Counted from the first letter of the stretch, positions 1 to 8,584 are shown. The stretch: 61,916 bases of DNA from Saprospiraceae bacterium (GCA_027488935.1 JAIYAP010000072.1:1-61916); one strand, 5' to 3'. Notes: generated by a model from the letters alone, not told the origin. Numbers and translations: made by a program.

Positions 1-357
1 CGAAAATCCCATATCTGAATTGGCTGAATTTCCAAAAGGGTCTTCCAATTTAAAATAAACACTACCACCACCCAAAAGATCCGTTGGAAAACCATTGCTC
101 GAAATCCCTACACTCAATACACCGGCCTGGTTGGTACCATCGTTTCTTTCAAGTTTAAATTGAGGAGGCAGCTGACCGGGGTTAGTACCCGTAAACAGGT
201 GTAAGGCAGCATTGGTAGGATTTGTTGTGCCAATGCCGATAAGGTTTGAAACTGGCGCATTAGGAATTGTAGTTCCTGGACCAGAAATTTGTGCCACAGC
301 ACCAGTCATTGAGACTGCTACTATGGATAAAGTCGACAAAAAAAGTTTGAGTTTCAT
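1..357 (-). CDS. Secreted protein, N-terminal fragment (runs off the left edge)
   Basis: An open frame of 119 codons starts with ATG at 357 and continues past position 1. The first ~22 residues (MKLKLFLSTLSIVAVSMTG...AVAQ) form a classical signal peptide. The mature part begins with a glycine-rich stretch carrying the motif GIGTTNP, which recurs in Bacteroidota secreted proteins that resemble phage tail fibres. The protein encoded at 23021-24166 has the same motif (VGIGTSSP), so the two are probably paralogues. The rest of the protein, including any C-terminal anchor or sorting domain, lies outside the window. The coding call is firm; the function is unknown. Confidence 0.75.
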   Translation of the reverse strand, partial: MKLKLFLSTLSIVAVSMTGAVAQISGPGTTIPNAPVSNLIGIGTTNPTNAALHLFTGTNPGQLPPQFKLERNDGTNQAGVLSVGISSNGFPTDLLGGGSVYFKLEDPFGNSANSDMGFS

Positions 358-598
358 AAATATGATTTTTTTTGAGTTCCCTACTCTCTGAAAGGCTTTT
401 CGGGTTCCGCCTTATTTAAAGATTTTTTAATGTTTACATAGGGTCGTTCACGGAAAATCTGCCAGGAGCATGACCGGCAAATCCTGAAATCTGCCGATCG
501 ATGCCCACTAGCATTAACAAAGTCAAAGAAGGTTGATTGGGGTAGGATGGGGTGTTATGGTTTTTTGGCGCAAGTTTATTGTGGGGAATATTAGCCTA

Positions 599-1375
599 TT
601 AGTTTGGCTTGGTATCACTGTTCGAACACTGCATTATTTTAGTGTCCGGGTTGATGTTTCCTGTCCCTTTGATGATTGAAAACGAAATGGTCTGGGCGCT
701 GTTATTTACGCTAATGATCATGTCATACTGCGTTACTGTGCCGCGTTTAAAAGTGATGGTTGTGCCACTATCGGAGGCCGTTAAATCTTTCCCGCAGACA
801 TGGACCTTTAGATTTCCTTTGCCGCCAATTTCGTAGTTGATCGATACCCAATTCCCATCAATTTTCAAATTTAAAATGTTCTTATCCACGGTTGGAATAG
901 GTACTGTGAATGTCGGATTTGAAGCGGTAACTACTTGTTGATTGGTACAACGGATGCAGTCTTTACTACTAGAATCAGTATTTGGAACTAATTCGACCAA
1001 AACATCCATTACAATAAATGAATGGATGATAACATCCACGGGGCAAACTTGGAGCGAAGGATTCAAATAATCCATTTGAATACGGACCTGTTCGTTATTT
1101 CCTGGAATTGCAACAAAAATGGTTTGTCCAGCCTGGATAGTATCCGTTAAAATTGTTACATTTCCGGGTACACTTGATACCCTTAATTTGATTGCAGCAT
1201 TTCCACCTAAAGTGTCTGCCTGAATGTAAATACCGCCCGGAACCACCGTAAACGTTGGCACAGGGGGCGTACAATCGCAATTTGGGGGTTCCGGGTGTTG
1301 ACACAATTTTAAATAAAGCATGAGTGCCAGCAATAATGCCAGCAAAAGCAGCAAAAATTTTGAACCTGATTTCAT
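599..1375 (-). CDS. Hypothetical membrane-anchored extracytoplasmic protein
   Basis: 258 residues from an ATG at 1375. Residues 8-24 are a run of leucine/alanine forming one membrane segment or uncleaved signal anchor, followed by Cys25 and a Pro/Cys-rich stretch (PEPPNCDCTPP). The remainder is rich in Thr, Val, Asn and Ile with alternating hydrophobic residues, suggesting beta-sandwich folds exposed outside the inner membrane. A pair of cysteines (CIRC) lies mid-protein and CGKD further on. The residues before Cys25 (YLKLC) do not make a good lipobox, so a lipoprotein is possible but not supported. It is transcribed divergently from the 1492 gene. I do not recognise a family. Confidence 0.7.
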   Translation of the reverse strand: MKSGSKFLLLLLALLLALMLYLKLCQHPEPPNCDCTPPVPTFTVVPGGIYIQADTLGGNAAIKLRVSSVPGNVTILTDTIQAGQTIFVAIPGNNEQVRIQMDYLNPSLQVCPVDVIIHSFIVMDVLVELVPNTDSSSKDCIRCTNQQVVTASNPTFTVPIPTVDKNILNLKIDGNWVSINYEIGGKGNLKVHVCGKDLTASDSGTTITFKRGTVTQYDMIISVNNSAQTISFSIIKGTGNINPDTKIMQCSNSDTKPN

Positions 1376-1491
1376 TGTTTGATTTTTTTGTTAAATGCTG
1401 GGACAAAGATGAATACATCCGTACGAACAATGTTGTTACAAAATTTCCCATTTTTACCGGAGCAAACGTCACCTTTTTTCCTTTTTAAAGT

Positions 1492-2946
1492 ATGCTGAAA
1501 TCCGACCTTGTAGAAATATTATCTGTTTTTACCCCCCTTGAACAAAAACGATTGCGGGATTTTTTCAATTCGCCATACAGCAATCCATACTACCCATCGC
1601 CCGCCGCATTGCGGTTAACGGAGCATATCTTTAAAGCGTTAGAATCGGAAAATTCAGAAGATTTGCATAGAGAACAGCTCTATGAAAAGGTTTTTCCAGG
1701 TGAGCCTCCCGTTTTTAATAAATTAGAAAAACATGCGTCTACCGCCTTAAAAACTGCGCGTAAATTTGCCCAATTAGAGGCGCTTGAAAAGTTGAGAACC
1801 GAACCTTTTGATCATTACTTATTGGCCGCTTTTTACCAGGAAAAAGCAATGCAAGCACCTTTTGAGCACGTTTATGCGAAATTAAAATCGTGGAAAAATC
1901 AAAAAAAACAGTGGGGACATTGGGAATATTGCGTTAACTGGCTGATAGAAGAAACCCATCGTGCTTATCAAAGTGAGTTTTTTCAAAAAAAAGATTGTAG
2001 CTATTTACTGGATTCCTTGCAAGCATTGGAAGACCTATACCTCAGTGAGCGTTACTTTTATACCGTAAATATTTTGAATTTTAATCGCATAACCCCTTCT
2101 ATTCCAATCGACCACCAGCATCGACTGCTTGATGCACTGCAATATCCCAAAGATGCCCCTTACAGATCTACCGCGGTAGGTCAACTTTTCCAACAAGCCA
2201 ACTATCTGATTACGACTCAAGATGTTGATGTCGAAAAGGTCTCTGCGTTTATTCAAATGCTTCATCGTGAAGTTGCCGCCTTAAATCCGGTACATTTTAA
2301 CCATCTGGAAGTTTATGCGATAAATTATTGTGTAAATCATAATGCAAAAGACCCCCGTTTTTTACCACTCTTATACCGCCTGCTTAAACAGCGGGTGGAA
2401 AGCAAACGCACCTTTTATCAGGGACGTATTGCAGCAAGCGAATTTCAAAACATCGTAAAAACAGGGCTCGTGTGCCGCGATTTTGAATGGGTGCGCGCAT
2501 TCATAGAAGAAAATCGCGACAAAATCACCGGGAGCGATAACCCCGAAGAACTATACCGCTACAACCTGGCCAACTACCTTTTTTATACAAAAGAATACGA
2601 CCAGGCATTGAAAATATTACTTATTGCCGACTACGACGAACTTACTTATAAAATATCGGCTAAAATATTGGAGATCAAAATTTTGTACGAAACAGAATCC
2701 GATGTTCTGCCCGCCAGAATTGATGCGGCAAAAATCTTTTTTTATAGGGAAAAAAGCCTGAACGAACAAAGAAAAGCCCAATACTGCGGTTTTGCCGATT
2801 TTATGCGCCGCTTGATCCGGCCCCAAACGGCTGTTAGCCCCCAACGGCTTTTAAAACTGAAAGAAGAACTTGAAACACCGCCTACAATTGCCGAAAAGTA
2901 TTGGGTGGCAGAGAAATTAGAGGCGCTGTTGCTCCCCAAAAAATAA
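1492..2946 (+). CDS. Conserved hypothetical protein, helical repeat type
   Basis: 484 residues from an ATG at 1492. There is no signal peptide or membrane segment, so it is predicted cytoplasmic. The N-terminus (LTPLEQKRL-like region, residues 12-25, then FFNSPYSNP) and the regular amphipathic helices rich in Leu, Ala, Tyr, Glu and Lys suggest an alpha-solenoid resembling TPR proteins, but no canonical TPR repeats were identified by eye. Proteins with this N-terminus are familiar from Saprospiraceae genomes and have no assigned function. It is divergent from the 599-1375 gene and followed by a 232-base gap with nothing recognisable. Confidence 0.75.
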   Translation: MLKSDLVEILSVFTPLEQKRLRDFFNSPYSNPYYPSPAALRLTEHIFKALESENSEDLHREQLYEKVFPGEPPVFNKLEKHASTALKTARKFAQLEALEKLRTEPFDHYLLAAFYQEKAMQAPFEHVYAKLKSWKNQKKQWGHWEYCVNWLIEETHRAYQSEFFQKKDCSYLLDSLQALEDLYLSERYFYTVNILNFNRITPSIPIDHQHRLLDALQYPKDAPYRSTAVGQLFQQANYLITTQDVDVEKVSAFIQMLHREVAALNPVHFNHLEVYAINYCVNHNAKDPRFLPLLYRLLKQRVESKRTFYQGRIAASEFQNIVKTGLVCRDFEWVRAFIEENRDKITGSDNPEELYRYNLANYLFYTKEYDQALKILLIADYDELTYKISAKILEIKILYETESDVLPARIDAAKIFFYREKSLNEQRKAQYCGFADFMRRLIRPQTAVSPQRLLKLKEELETPPTIAEKYWVAEKLEALLLPKK

Positions 2947-3178
2947 GCTACACCCCCTATCCAATAAGGGGCATGGCCTGTTTCCGCCGCGCGTTGGTCT
3001 GTACGCCTGAAGTGCTCGATGGTTCATCGTGGAGCGTGATCTTCGTGCTACCCACGCTTAATCCCCCTGCAGAGTGTTGGTTGTAAAAAAACAAAGATGG
3101 AGCGTTGTGAAATATTATGCATTGTAAAAGTGAAGACCACGCGAGGCAAAAATGCTTTGTTCTCGCTCTACACGTCAA

Positions 3179-3457
3179 TTAAATCCTTATGTGTCTACTG
3201 TCTACTTCATCTATTTTATAACTAACAACATTTTCATTCCCCTCCAGCGAACGATTTATCCAGGTTGCATTTTTTTCATCCACAACAATAAAGATGACAT
3301 TTTCGCGCGCGTCCAGTTCGAGCAACTCTTCAAAACTAAAAGCCCTCGCTTCCGTATAGGTCAGAACCTGCGCATTTGTGTCCTGAATAGTTTCAGCGGA
3401 TAACAGGGTTTTGCCATCAGTACCGGGCACAAGCAAAATAGAAAAGACATTGTTCAT
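3179..3457 (-). CDS. Small hypothetical protein (92 aa)
   Basis: 92 residues from an ATG at 3457. It is soluble, with no signal peptide. It alternates predicted strands (FSILLVPG, VIFIVVDEK, NVVSYKIDEV) and short acidic helices (ARAFSFEELLELDAR), consistent with a small alpha/beta fold. A perfect TAnnTTTG -7 element lies 67 bases upstream, which supports a real gene. No neighbour shares its strand closely enough to suggest an operon. I do not recognise the family, and a non-coding interpretation cannot be excluded. Confidence 0.55.
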   Translation of the reverse strand: MNNVFSILLVPGTDGKTLLSAETIQDTNAQVLTYTEARAFSFEELLELDARENVIFIVVDEKNATWINRSLEGNENVVSYKIDEVDSRHIRI

Positions 3458-3829
3458 ATAAAGTTAACCTGCTATTGCTGGCGCGCGTTTTAAATGCGCC
3501 AGTATGGTGAATTGATTGTTCCGCAAAGTTACATTTTTAAACACACGCTCATTGACTTTTAGTTTGTTTTCGCATTATTCGGCTTATTAGTCGAAGTTTT
3601 TAGCCATGCTTGGTGTTCCCGTCTTTTGCTTCAGCACGGATCTCAGCCGCCGCGCCTGGGCATCAGTTGTTGACTAATGGCGGTGGGATTGAACGTGGAA
3701 CACCACGCGTGGCGGAATTTCCCGTTCGGATTTTGGTTTCACTCGATGTATAAAGGGGAAAGAAACGGATGGAAGGATCTGGCCAGGCGGGATTGAGTGG
3801 CCAATGGGGCATACCAAACTGCCATGTAT
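3458..3829. other. Intergenic region without a recognised gene
   Basis: About 370 bases. It holds the minus-strand promoter at 3524-3531, a 6-bp GC-rich inverted repeat (TGGCGC / GCGCCA, 3479-3484 and 3496-3501) and, at its right end, the start of the duplicated segment described at 3811-4038. No convincing coding sequence or RNA was seen in the remainder. Confidence 0.5.
3524..3531 (-). promoter_or_regulatory. -7 promoter element for the 3457 gene
   Basis: On the minus strand this reads TAACTTTG, a perfect match to the Bacteroidota -7 consensus TAnnTTTG. No matching -33 TTTG was assigned. It would give a leader of roughly 60 bases to the 92-residue gene. Confidence 0.4.
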
Positions 3830-4038
3830 TTAGCGGTCGGTTGGCAATAATGCCTTATTCTTTGCTTTATTCATATTTATCTGAGCGATGGTCTGCTTAG
3901 TCCGCTCTTGGATAAGATGCATTTGTTCGAGGATAGGCAGGTGCTTTATTTCCTCGTATGCCTTGTCTTTCCATTCCCAAACGGAAATTTGTGCTTTTGA
4001 TACTTTAATTTCCATAATCTGTTAATTCTGTTGGTGTG
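3811..4038. repeat. Duplicated segment, copy A (partner at 7896-8123)
   Basis: About 228 bases that align nearly end to end, with scattered substitutions, to 7896-8123. The duplicated block carries the 61-residue small gene and, upstream of it on the minus strand, the last ~8 codons of a PIN-domain gene (encoding ...TPTELT-YGN). The PIN tail is intact in copy B but is only a remnant here, because the upstream gene at this locus is an MNT nucleotidyltransferase. Similarity fades left of about 3811 and right of about 4038. Confidence 0.8.
3830..4015 (-). CDS. Small toxin-antitoxin-associated protein, copy A (61 aa)
   Basis: 61 residues from an ATG at 4015: a short strand-like N-terminus (MEIKVSKAQ), an aromatic WEWKDKAYEE segment, then one or two amphipathic helices ending in a basic tail. 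By eye it is identical at 55 of 61 positions to the protein at 7914-8099. It follows the MNT nucleotidyltransferase gene by 56 bases on the same strand, whereas the second copy overlaps a PIN-domain gene. A small partner or antitoxin-like role is inferred from context only. The ATG is embedded in a remnant PIN reading frame (TATGGAAATTAA), as in copy B. The family is unknown to me. Confidence 0.65.
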   Translation of the reverse strand: MEIKVSKAQISVWEWKDKAYEEIKHLPILEQMHLIQERTKQTIAQINMNKAKNKALLPTDR

Positions 4039-4071
4039 GTTAATCTTACCTGATAAATATGCCGGAGGTAT

Positions 4072-4380
4072 TCAATTGGCAATTTGGACATACTCAACGC
4101 TATTTAAAATATGTGGGCCTATATACGGGCTTAAGCCACCCATTGTAACTACCTCCACTTTATACCCTTTGAAAATAGTATCCAACAGGTCGCAAATGGC
4201 CATAAAATTATCAAATGTCTCTTTATCCTGTTGAAAGTCAATGAGGATGTCTATATCACTTCCGCTCGTTTGCTCTTGTCTTGCAAACGAGCCAAACAAT
4301 CCAATTTTGCTAATCCCATGTTGACGAATAAGCAAGCTGTTCAATAAAATTTCATCTTTTATGTGCTTTTTTGATAGCAT
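4072..4380 (-). CDS. Minimal nucleotidyltransferase (MNT-type, toxin-antitoxin-like)
   Basis: 102 residues from an ATG at 4380. The motif GLFGSFARQEQTSGSDIDIL matches the GSxA(R)-x-SDxD signature of polymerase-beta-like minimal nucleotidyltransferases: the Gly-Ser binds nucleotide phosphate and the two Asp bind metal. A third candidate acidic residue lies in the strand YKVEVVTM. Family members (MntA-type) usually pair with a HEPN RNase toxin and silence it by AMPylation. No HEPN gene is adjacent here; the next gene is the 61-residue protein instead. A perfect -7 element lies 17 bases upstream. The enzymatic class is clear; the biological partner is not. Confidence 0.8.
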   Translation of the reverse strand: MLSKKHIKDEILLNSLLIRQHGISKIGLFGSFARQEQTSGSDIDILIDFQQDKETFDNFMAICDLLDTIFKGYKVEVVTMGGLSPYIGPHILNSVEYVQIAN

Positions 4381-4396
4381 TATGATAAATTTTTAC

Positions 4397-4404
4397 CAAA
4401 AATA
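4397..4404 (-). promoter_or_regulatory. -7 promoter element for the MNT gene
   Basis: On the minus strand this reads TATTTTTG, matching TAnnTTTG exactly, with its last base 17 bases before the ATG at 4380. Confidence 0.45.
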
Positions 4405-4482
4405 CGGCTTTTTTCTTAATCCGAACCCTTTTTAGCGTTTCTCTATGGTAGCTGGCTGGGAGGGTGCCAGCGAAGCAACCCC

Positions 4483-6057
4483 CTAAATCACAAGCAACTT
4501 CTTAGAAATAACCGCCCCATTCACCCGAATACTATAAAAATAAGTACCCGCCGGCAGGTCTTTCTTACGGTAAGTCACCGCGTGTGTACCCGCAGGATAG
4601 TTCCCTTCCAAAATCGTGTGCCTTACCTTGCCATTTATATCGGTAATCTGGATCAATATAGCGCCTCCCTCTGAAGTGAACGTGAACGTGGTCTCCTCAA
4701 CAAACGGATTTGGATCGTTCTGGATGGCAATTTTTGAACGCTCGGGCAGTTCGACGCCTACCATCGGCGCCTTGAAAATGGGCAAGATCGGGTAGTCATT
4801 ACCTAATGCCGTCTCAGGATCAGGCAACCCAAACCAATCTTTTAAGGCACTGGCGTAAACAGACCTGAAATCATGTTCCATGGGTATGTCTTCCGAGGGG
4901 CCAACTTCATCTGGAATCATTGGATTGTTCCCGATGATGCCGGGTATTACATTTTTGCCAAAGACAAACATGGGCGCACCTGCACCATGGTCCGTACCAA
5001 TGCTGCCATTGGAAGCGATGGTGCGTCCAAACTCGGAAAACGTCATGCCAGCTACCCGATCATCTATATCCAACAGTTGGAGATCATCCTGAAAAGCGCC
5101 GATCGCCTCCGAAACCTTGCGCAAAAGGTCTGCGTGTTTACCATAAATCGTTCCTTCCGTTTCATTTACCTGCGCGCTGTGGGTATCAAAACCATCGAGC
5201 GATACCACATAAATGGGTGTGCGCAAGCCACCACTGATCAATTGGGCTACGATCCGCAATTGATCGGCCAAATTGTTTTCGCCCAGCACAGGGTATTGGG
5301 TAGACAGGTTTTTGCCAAGGTCGGCGGCATTTTTGATGGATGCGTAATACGTCTGTGCCTGTTGGGAGACCAACCTTAAGAAGGAGAGTTCTTGTCCGTA
5401 AGGCGTATTGGGTGTCGGCTCTGTTTGATCATTGACAAATTGATAATAGTACTGCGGGTCGGAAATAGCGACCCCCATGGGAAGCCGATTGCCCATCAAA
5501 GCCAAAGAAACGACGGAACCAATTTGAACCGCTAAGGGATCGGGATGGTCAAGGTTGGGATAACCGTCCGGGAAGTCTGGATGCAAATTTTGCAAATATC
5601 GGCCAGCCCATCCGGTACCTAAATATTCATTTGCATCCGAACCGGACATCCATATATCGGTCGAACGGAAATGCGAATAGTCCTGATTGGGGTATCCTAC
5701 GTTTTGTACAATGCTTACTTTGCCTTCATTATAAAGGTTTTTGACGTCACTAAAAGCAGGATGAACCGCATTTAGGCTGGTGCCATCCAGGCCTAACACC
5801 TTGCTTTCAGGTATAAGGATATTTTGGCGCACGGTCGCCAGTTTATCATATTGATCCATCGGAATCAGGGTATTGAGCCCATCATTTCCGCCGGTTAACT
5901 GGATCAACACCAGGACGCGGTTATGTTCATTGGTACATCCCGCCAACGATTTGAACATGGGCGCGTGCGAGATGGGATTCAGCGCAAATCCCTTGTATTT
6001 GAATCCAGACCAGGCCGCAGCAGCACCCGCATACTGGAGAAAATGTCTTCTTTTCAT
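4483..6057 (-). CDS. DUF1501 domain protein with T9SS sorting domain
   Basis: 524 residues from an ATG at 6057. The N-terminus (MKRRHFLQYAGAAAAWSG) looks like a twin-arginine signal. The body is a DUF1501 (sulfatase-like fold) domain with characteristic blocks QLTGGNDGLNTLIP (about residues 51-65), SLDGFDTHSAQ, FSEFGRTIASNGS and GTDHGAGAPMFVFG. The last ~80 residues (NDPNPFVEET ... GTYFYSIRVNG ... KKLLVI) form a type A T9SS C-terminal sorting domain, predicting outer-membrane translocation and surface attachment or release. It lies 26 bases downstream of the DUF1800 gene, and the two families are almost always paired. The substrate is unknown; the family is thought to act on extracellular material. 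Confidence 0.92.
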   Translation of the reverse strand: MKRRHFLQYAGAAAAWSGFKYKGFALNPISHAPMFKSLAGCTNEHNRVLVLIQLTGGNDGLNTLIPMDQYDKLATVRQNILIPESKVLGLDGTSLNAVHPAFSDVKNLYNEGKVSIVQNVGYPNQDYSHFRSTDIWMSGSDANEYLGTGWAGRYLQNLHPDFPDGYPNLDHPDPLAVQIGSVVSLALMGNRLPMGVAISDPQYYYQFVNDQTEPTPNTPYGQELSFLRLVSQQAQTYYASIKNAADLGKNLSTQYPVLGENNLADQLRIVAQLISGGLRTPIYVVSLDGFDTHSAQVNETEGTIYGKHADLLRKVSEAIGAFQDDLQLLDIDDRVAGMTFSEFGRTIASNGSIGTDHGAGAPMFVFGKNVIPGIIGNNPMIPDEVGPSEDIPMEHDFRSVYASALKDWFGLPDPETALGNDYPILPIFKAPMVGVELPERSKIAIQNDPNPFVEETTFTFTSEGGAILIQITDINGKVRHTILEGNYPAGTHAVTYRKKDLPAGTYFYSIRVNGAVISKKLLVI

Positions 6058-6083
6058 GATCGATCGTGTTGCATCGGGTGCGC

Positions 6084-7781
6084 TTAAATGAGTTGATATT
6101 CGGCGAGGTTCATGATGTATTTGTGCAGGAACATAAGCCTGGACTGCACGGTTTCCATCGCCATTGGATCGTTTGGATTGGCCAGGTAGGCGTTCCAGGC
6201 ATCCGTCCAGTAATGGTCTTCGGCCTGCCCGGAAAGCAGAATACCTTTCATGATTAATTTTTTTTGTACCGGTATGTCCATCGGTAACAGGATGCTCAGC
6301 AGTTCGTCAATCAAAACATCGGGTTCGCCAGGATCTGAAAATTGGGCAGCCGTGGCGATGTGGTTTATTTTGATGGAGGCATTGTTTCCGTTATAGGCAT
6401 ACAAGGACATGATATCGGTGAATACATTCCGGTTGCGCATGGTCGCCCCAGAAATCCAGTTTCGATGGTACGCCGGTGCCTGGCGGAAAGGCGGCCATCC
6501 CGCTACATTGGGCGGTTGTCCGAGCAACATTTGAAGTTCGTTGTTGTAATAATTCAGGTACAACATAATCACCCATTCGTCGTAGGGTTCAGGATATAGC
6601 TCGTCCATGACAAAATTCCGCATCAGGCCCATTGTGAGGTCGAGCGGTGTTTTGATGTAACATCCTTTGTTGTAGGCGTCGAAAAAATGTTCGCTGAGCA
6701 AGAGGGTCCGCATCACCGGTTGGATGTCGTAGTTATTATCCCGGAATAGTTGAGCAAGCGGCGCAATGATTTCATCTTCAACCGTTTGGTCTATTTTATA
6801 ATATACAAAAAAACGATAAATTTTTCTACAAATATAGGTCGCAATTTCTTCTTTTTGGAAGATCATGTCCAGCATGGCATCCAATTCTGCTGCCCCGTCC
6901 CCCTGCCCTGCGATCACGGTGTTGTTGTAAAAGGAAGAAAACGGTTTGTCTGCTTTGTCGTGGCTGGGTTCATCGAAAAAAGAGGCGCCGATCAACGAAT
7001 TGACCTTCCAACCGGTGAGCACCCTGGCTGCTGCGCGCACGTCATCTTCGGTATAGGTATTGGCGGATTCTTTGCCGATGGTAAACAACTCTTGTAATTC
7101 ACGGGCAAAGTTTTCGTCGGGCGCGTCTACTTCATTCAAATAGCCATTCAGGAAATAGAGCATGGCCGGATCAATCGCCACCAACTTGACCAATTCCTTA
7201 AAATTGCCCAATGCATTCGATCGAAGCAGGTGGTTGTAGCGATACAAAGCCCTTCCTTCAAACACAATATCCGCTTGAATCGGGAAGTGGTTGTACCAAA
7301 ACAGGGTCATTTTCTCGCGGATGTCGGCACCGGACTCAACGGCCTGTTTCAGCCACCAGCCACGCCACGATTCTATGCGGTATCCTTCGTTGTCGGGCAG
7401 GGGTTTTGCGTCTACCCAGGTCGCTCCCAAAGGAATAAAGGGGTCTGTAAAATCAGGGTTGTTGTAATTGTTTACAGGCGGGTCGGGCAGCGCGGGCGGC
7501 GTGAGGATGGCATCCACGGCTTCCGCTGCGTTGCTGAAAGCGGTAAATTGATCAAGGTGCTCCTTTTTTATGCCAAAAGTAGCGCGTCGCAATAAATGGG
7601 CCGCGTGCGCCTTGGTCCATGGACCTGCGTACGGCGTCAATCCACCGGACAAGGTAAATTCCGTTTCCGGAAAATCCGTAAGTGCATCATCTGCTTCAGA
7701 AGGGGGCACCAAAGTAACCTGTGGGTGGGTGCCACGAAGTTTTTGAAAGAATGCGCTGCGGGGGTAGGAGGGTTTAGGCAT
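6084..7781 (-). CDS. DUF1800 domain protein
   Basis: 565 residues from an ATG at 7781. It contains the DUF1800 hallmarks: AHLLRRATFGIKKEHL near residue 60, LFWYNHFPI, then NFARELQELFTIG and RVLTGW. The family is widespread in Bacteroidota and Planctomycetota and is nearly always followed by a DUF1501 gene, as here (26 bases). No clear signal peptide is visible at the chosen start, although many relatives are treated as exported; an unusual export route or cytoplasmic location are both possible. Its biochemical activity is not known. It is the first gene of a two-gene operon. Confidence 0.92.
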   Translation of the reverse strand: MPKPSYPRSAFFQKLRGTHPQVTLVPPSEADDALTDFPETEFTLSGGLTPYAGPWTKAHAAHLLRRATFGIKKEHLDQFTAFSNAAEAVDAILTPPALPDPPVNNYNNPDFTDPFIPLGATWVDAKPLPDNEGYRIESWRGWWLKQAVESGADIREKMTLFWYNHFPIQADIVFEGRALYRYNHLLRSNALGNFKELVKLVAIDPAMLYFLNGYLNEVDAPDENFARELQELFTIGKESANTYTEDDVRAAARVLTGWKVNSLIGASFFDEPSHDKADKPFSSFYNNTVIAGQGDGAAELDAMLDMIFQKEEIATYICRKIYRFFVYYKIDQTVEDEIIAPLAQLFRDNNYDIQPVMRTLLLSEHFFDAYNKGCYIKTPLDLTMGLMRNFVMDELYPEPYDEWVIMLYLNYYNNELQMLLGQPPNVAGWPPFRQAPAYHRNWISGATMRNRNVFTDIMSLYAYNGNNASIKINHIATAAQFSDPGEPDVLIDELLSILLPMDIPVQKKLIMKGILLSGQAEDHYWTDAWNAYLANPNDPMAMETVQSRLMFLHKYIMNLAEYQLI

Positions 7782-7895
7782 AGGTCAAATTTGTTATATG
7801 GCTCATAGCTACCAGATAAATGGTCTTTTATGGTGCCAATCAATATTTATCGATCCCGGGCTGCCTCTCTTGTTGGTGCTATCGTGTAACATCCA

Positions 7896-8123
7896 TGCCA
7901 AACCGCCCTGTGTTTAACGGGCATTGGGCAAGGATGCCTTGTTCTTTGCTTTGTTCACATTTATCTGAGCGATAGTCTGCTTAGTGCGCTCTTGAATAAT
8001 GAGCATTTGTTCGAGGATAGGCAGGTGCTTTATTTCCTCGTATGCCTTGTCTTTCCATTCCCAAACGGAAATTTGTGCTTTTGATACTTTAATTTCCATA
8101 GCCTGTTAATTCTGTTGGTGTGA
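7896..8123. repeat. Duplicated segment, copy B (partner at 3811-4038)
   Basis: The second copy of the ~228-base duplication. Here the end of the PIN gene and the 61-residue gene are intact and overlap, so this copy is probably closer to the ancestral arrangement. The two copies are about 4 kb apart, in the same orientation, and bracket the DUF1501/DUF1800 operon. Confidence 0.8.
7914..8099 (-). CDS. Small toxin-antitoxin-associated protein, copy B (61 aa)
   Basis: 61 residues from an ATG at 8099, differing from copy A (3830-4015) at about six positions (residues 33, 34, 48, 56, 59 and 60). The start codon lies inside the last codons of the PIN gene (11-base overlap), implying translational coupling. 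Its small size, charged amphipathic helix and tight coupling to a predicted RNase suggest an antitoxin or accessory partner. Antitoxins more often precede the toxin, however, and I recognise no DNA-binding motif. The role is an inference. Confidence 0.7.
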   Translation of the reverse strand: MEIKVSKAQISVWEWKDKAYEEIKHLPILEQMLIIQERTKQTIAQINVNKAKNKASLPNAR

Positions 8124-8580
8124 TGATACGGAGCGGGTGAATATAACCAAGTTCGTAATTTTTAGCCAATATCCGACGCTCCCTGTTGATATTAGCCAAG
8201 TGTTTGAAATTCCAGCTTACCAAATAATCGATCTTAGCTACTACGCAAAAAGCAACATGTAATGCATCAAACAATTTCTTGGGAGGCATGATTCCTGTAT
8301 CGAGGTACATCTGTGCCAGAAAACCAATCTCATCTATTTTTTCAACCGGTAAAACTTCAATAGGATAGTCCTCGACCACTTTCAACAGTTTATTCCGTTC
8401 TTCCTCGTTACTGGTCTGGTTAATCTCAGCAATTACGTATTCCGTCACATAGGTATCATAGAGTCCTAATTTGATGAAATTGTCGAAAAAATCCACAGTA
8501 ATTTCTTTCTTTTCAGGTGCATCATCTGCAAAAAGAAAGTTGATAGCCGATGTATCCAAATATATAGTTGACTTGGTCAT
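8089..8580 (-). CDS. PIN-domain protein (VapC-like RNase)
   Basis: 163 residues from an ATG at 8580. The opening IYLDTSAINFLF supplies the first PIN Asp (YLDTS), KKLFDALHVAFCVVAKIDYL supplies the second conserved acidic block (DALH), and DYLVSWNFKHLANI gives the usual third block. Family members are Mg-dependent RNases, many being toxins of VapBC systems. No VapB-type antitoxin lies upstream; instead the small gene 7914-8099 overlaps its 3' end. It has a promoter element so close to the ATG that the mRNA may be leaderless. PIN assignment is confident; toxin function is likely but not shown. Confidence 0.88.
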   Translation of the reverse strand: MTKSTIYLDTSAINFLFADDAPEKKEITVDFFDNFIKLGLYDTYVTEYVIAEINQTSNEEERNKLLKVVEDYPIEVLPVEKIDEIGFLAQMYLDTGIMPPKKLFDALHVAFCVVAKIDYLVSWNFKHLANINRERRILAKNYELGYIHPLRIITPTELTGYGN

Positions 8581-8584
8581 CTTG

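Noticed and set aside
2947-3178. Possible degraded transposase or tRNA remnant
   Set aside because: No cloverleaf, inverted repeats with flanking duplication or transposase motif could be found.
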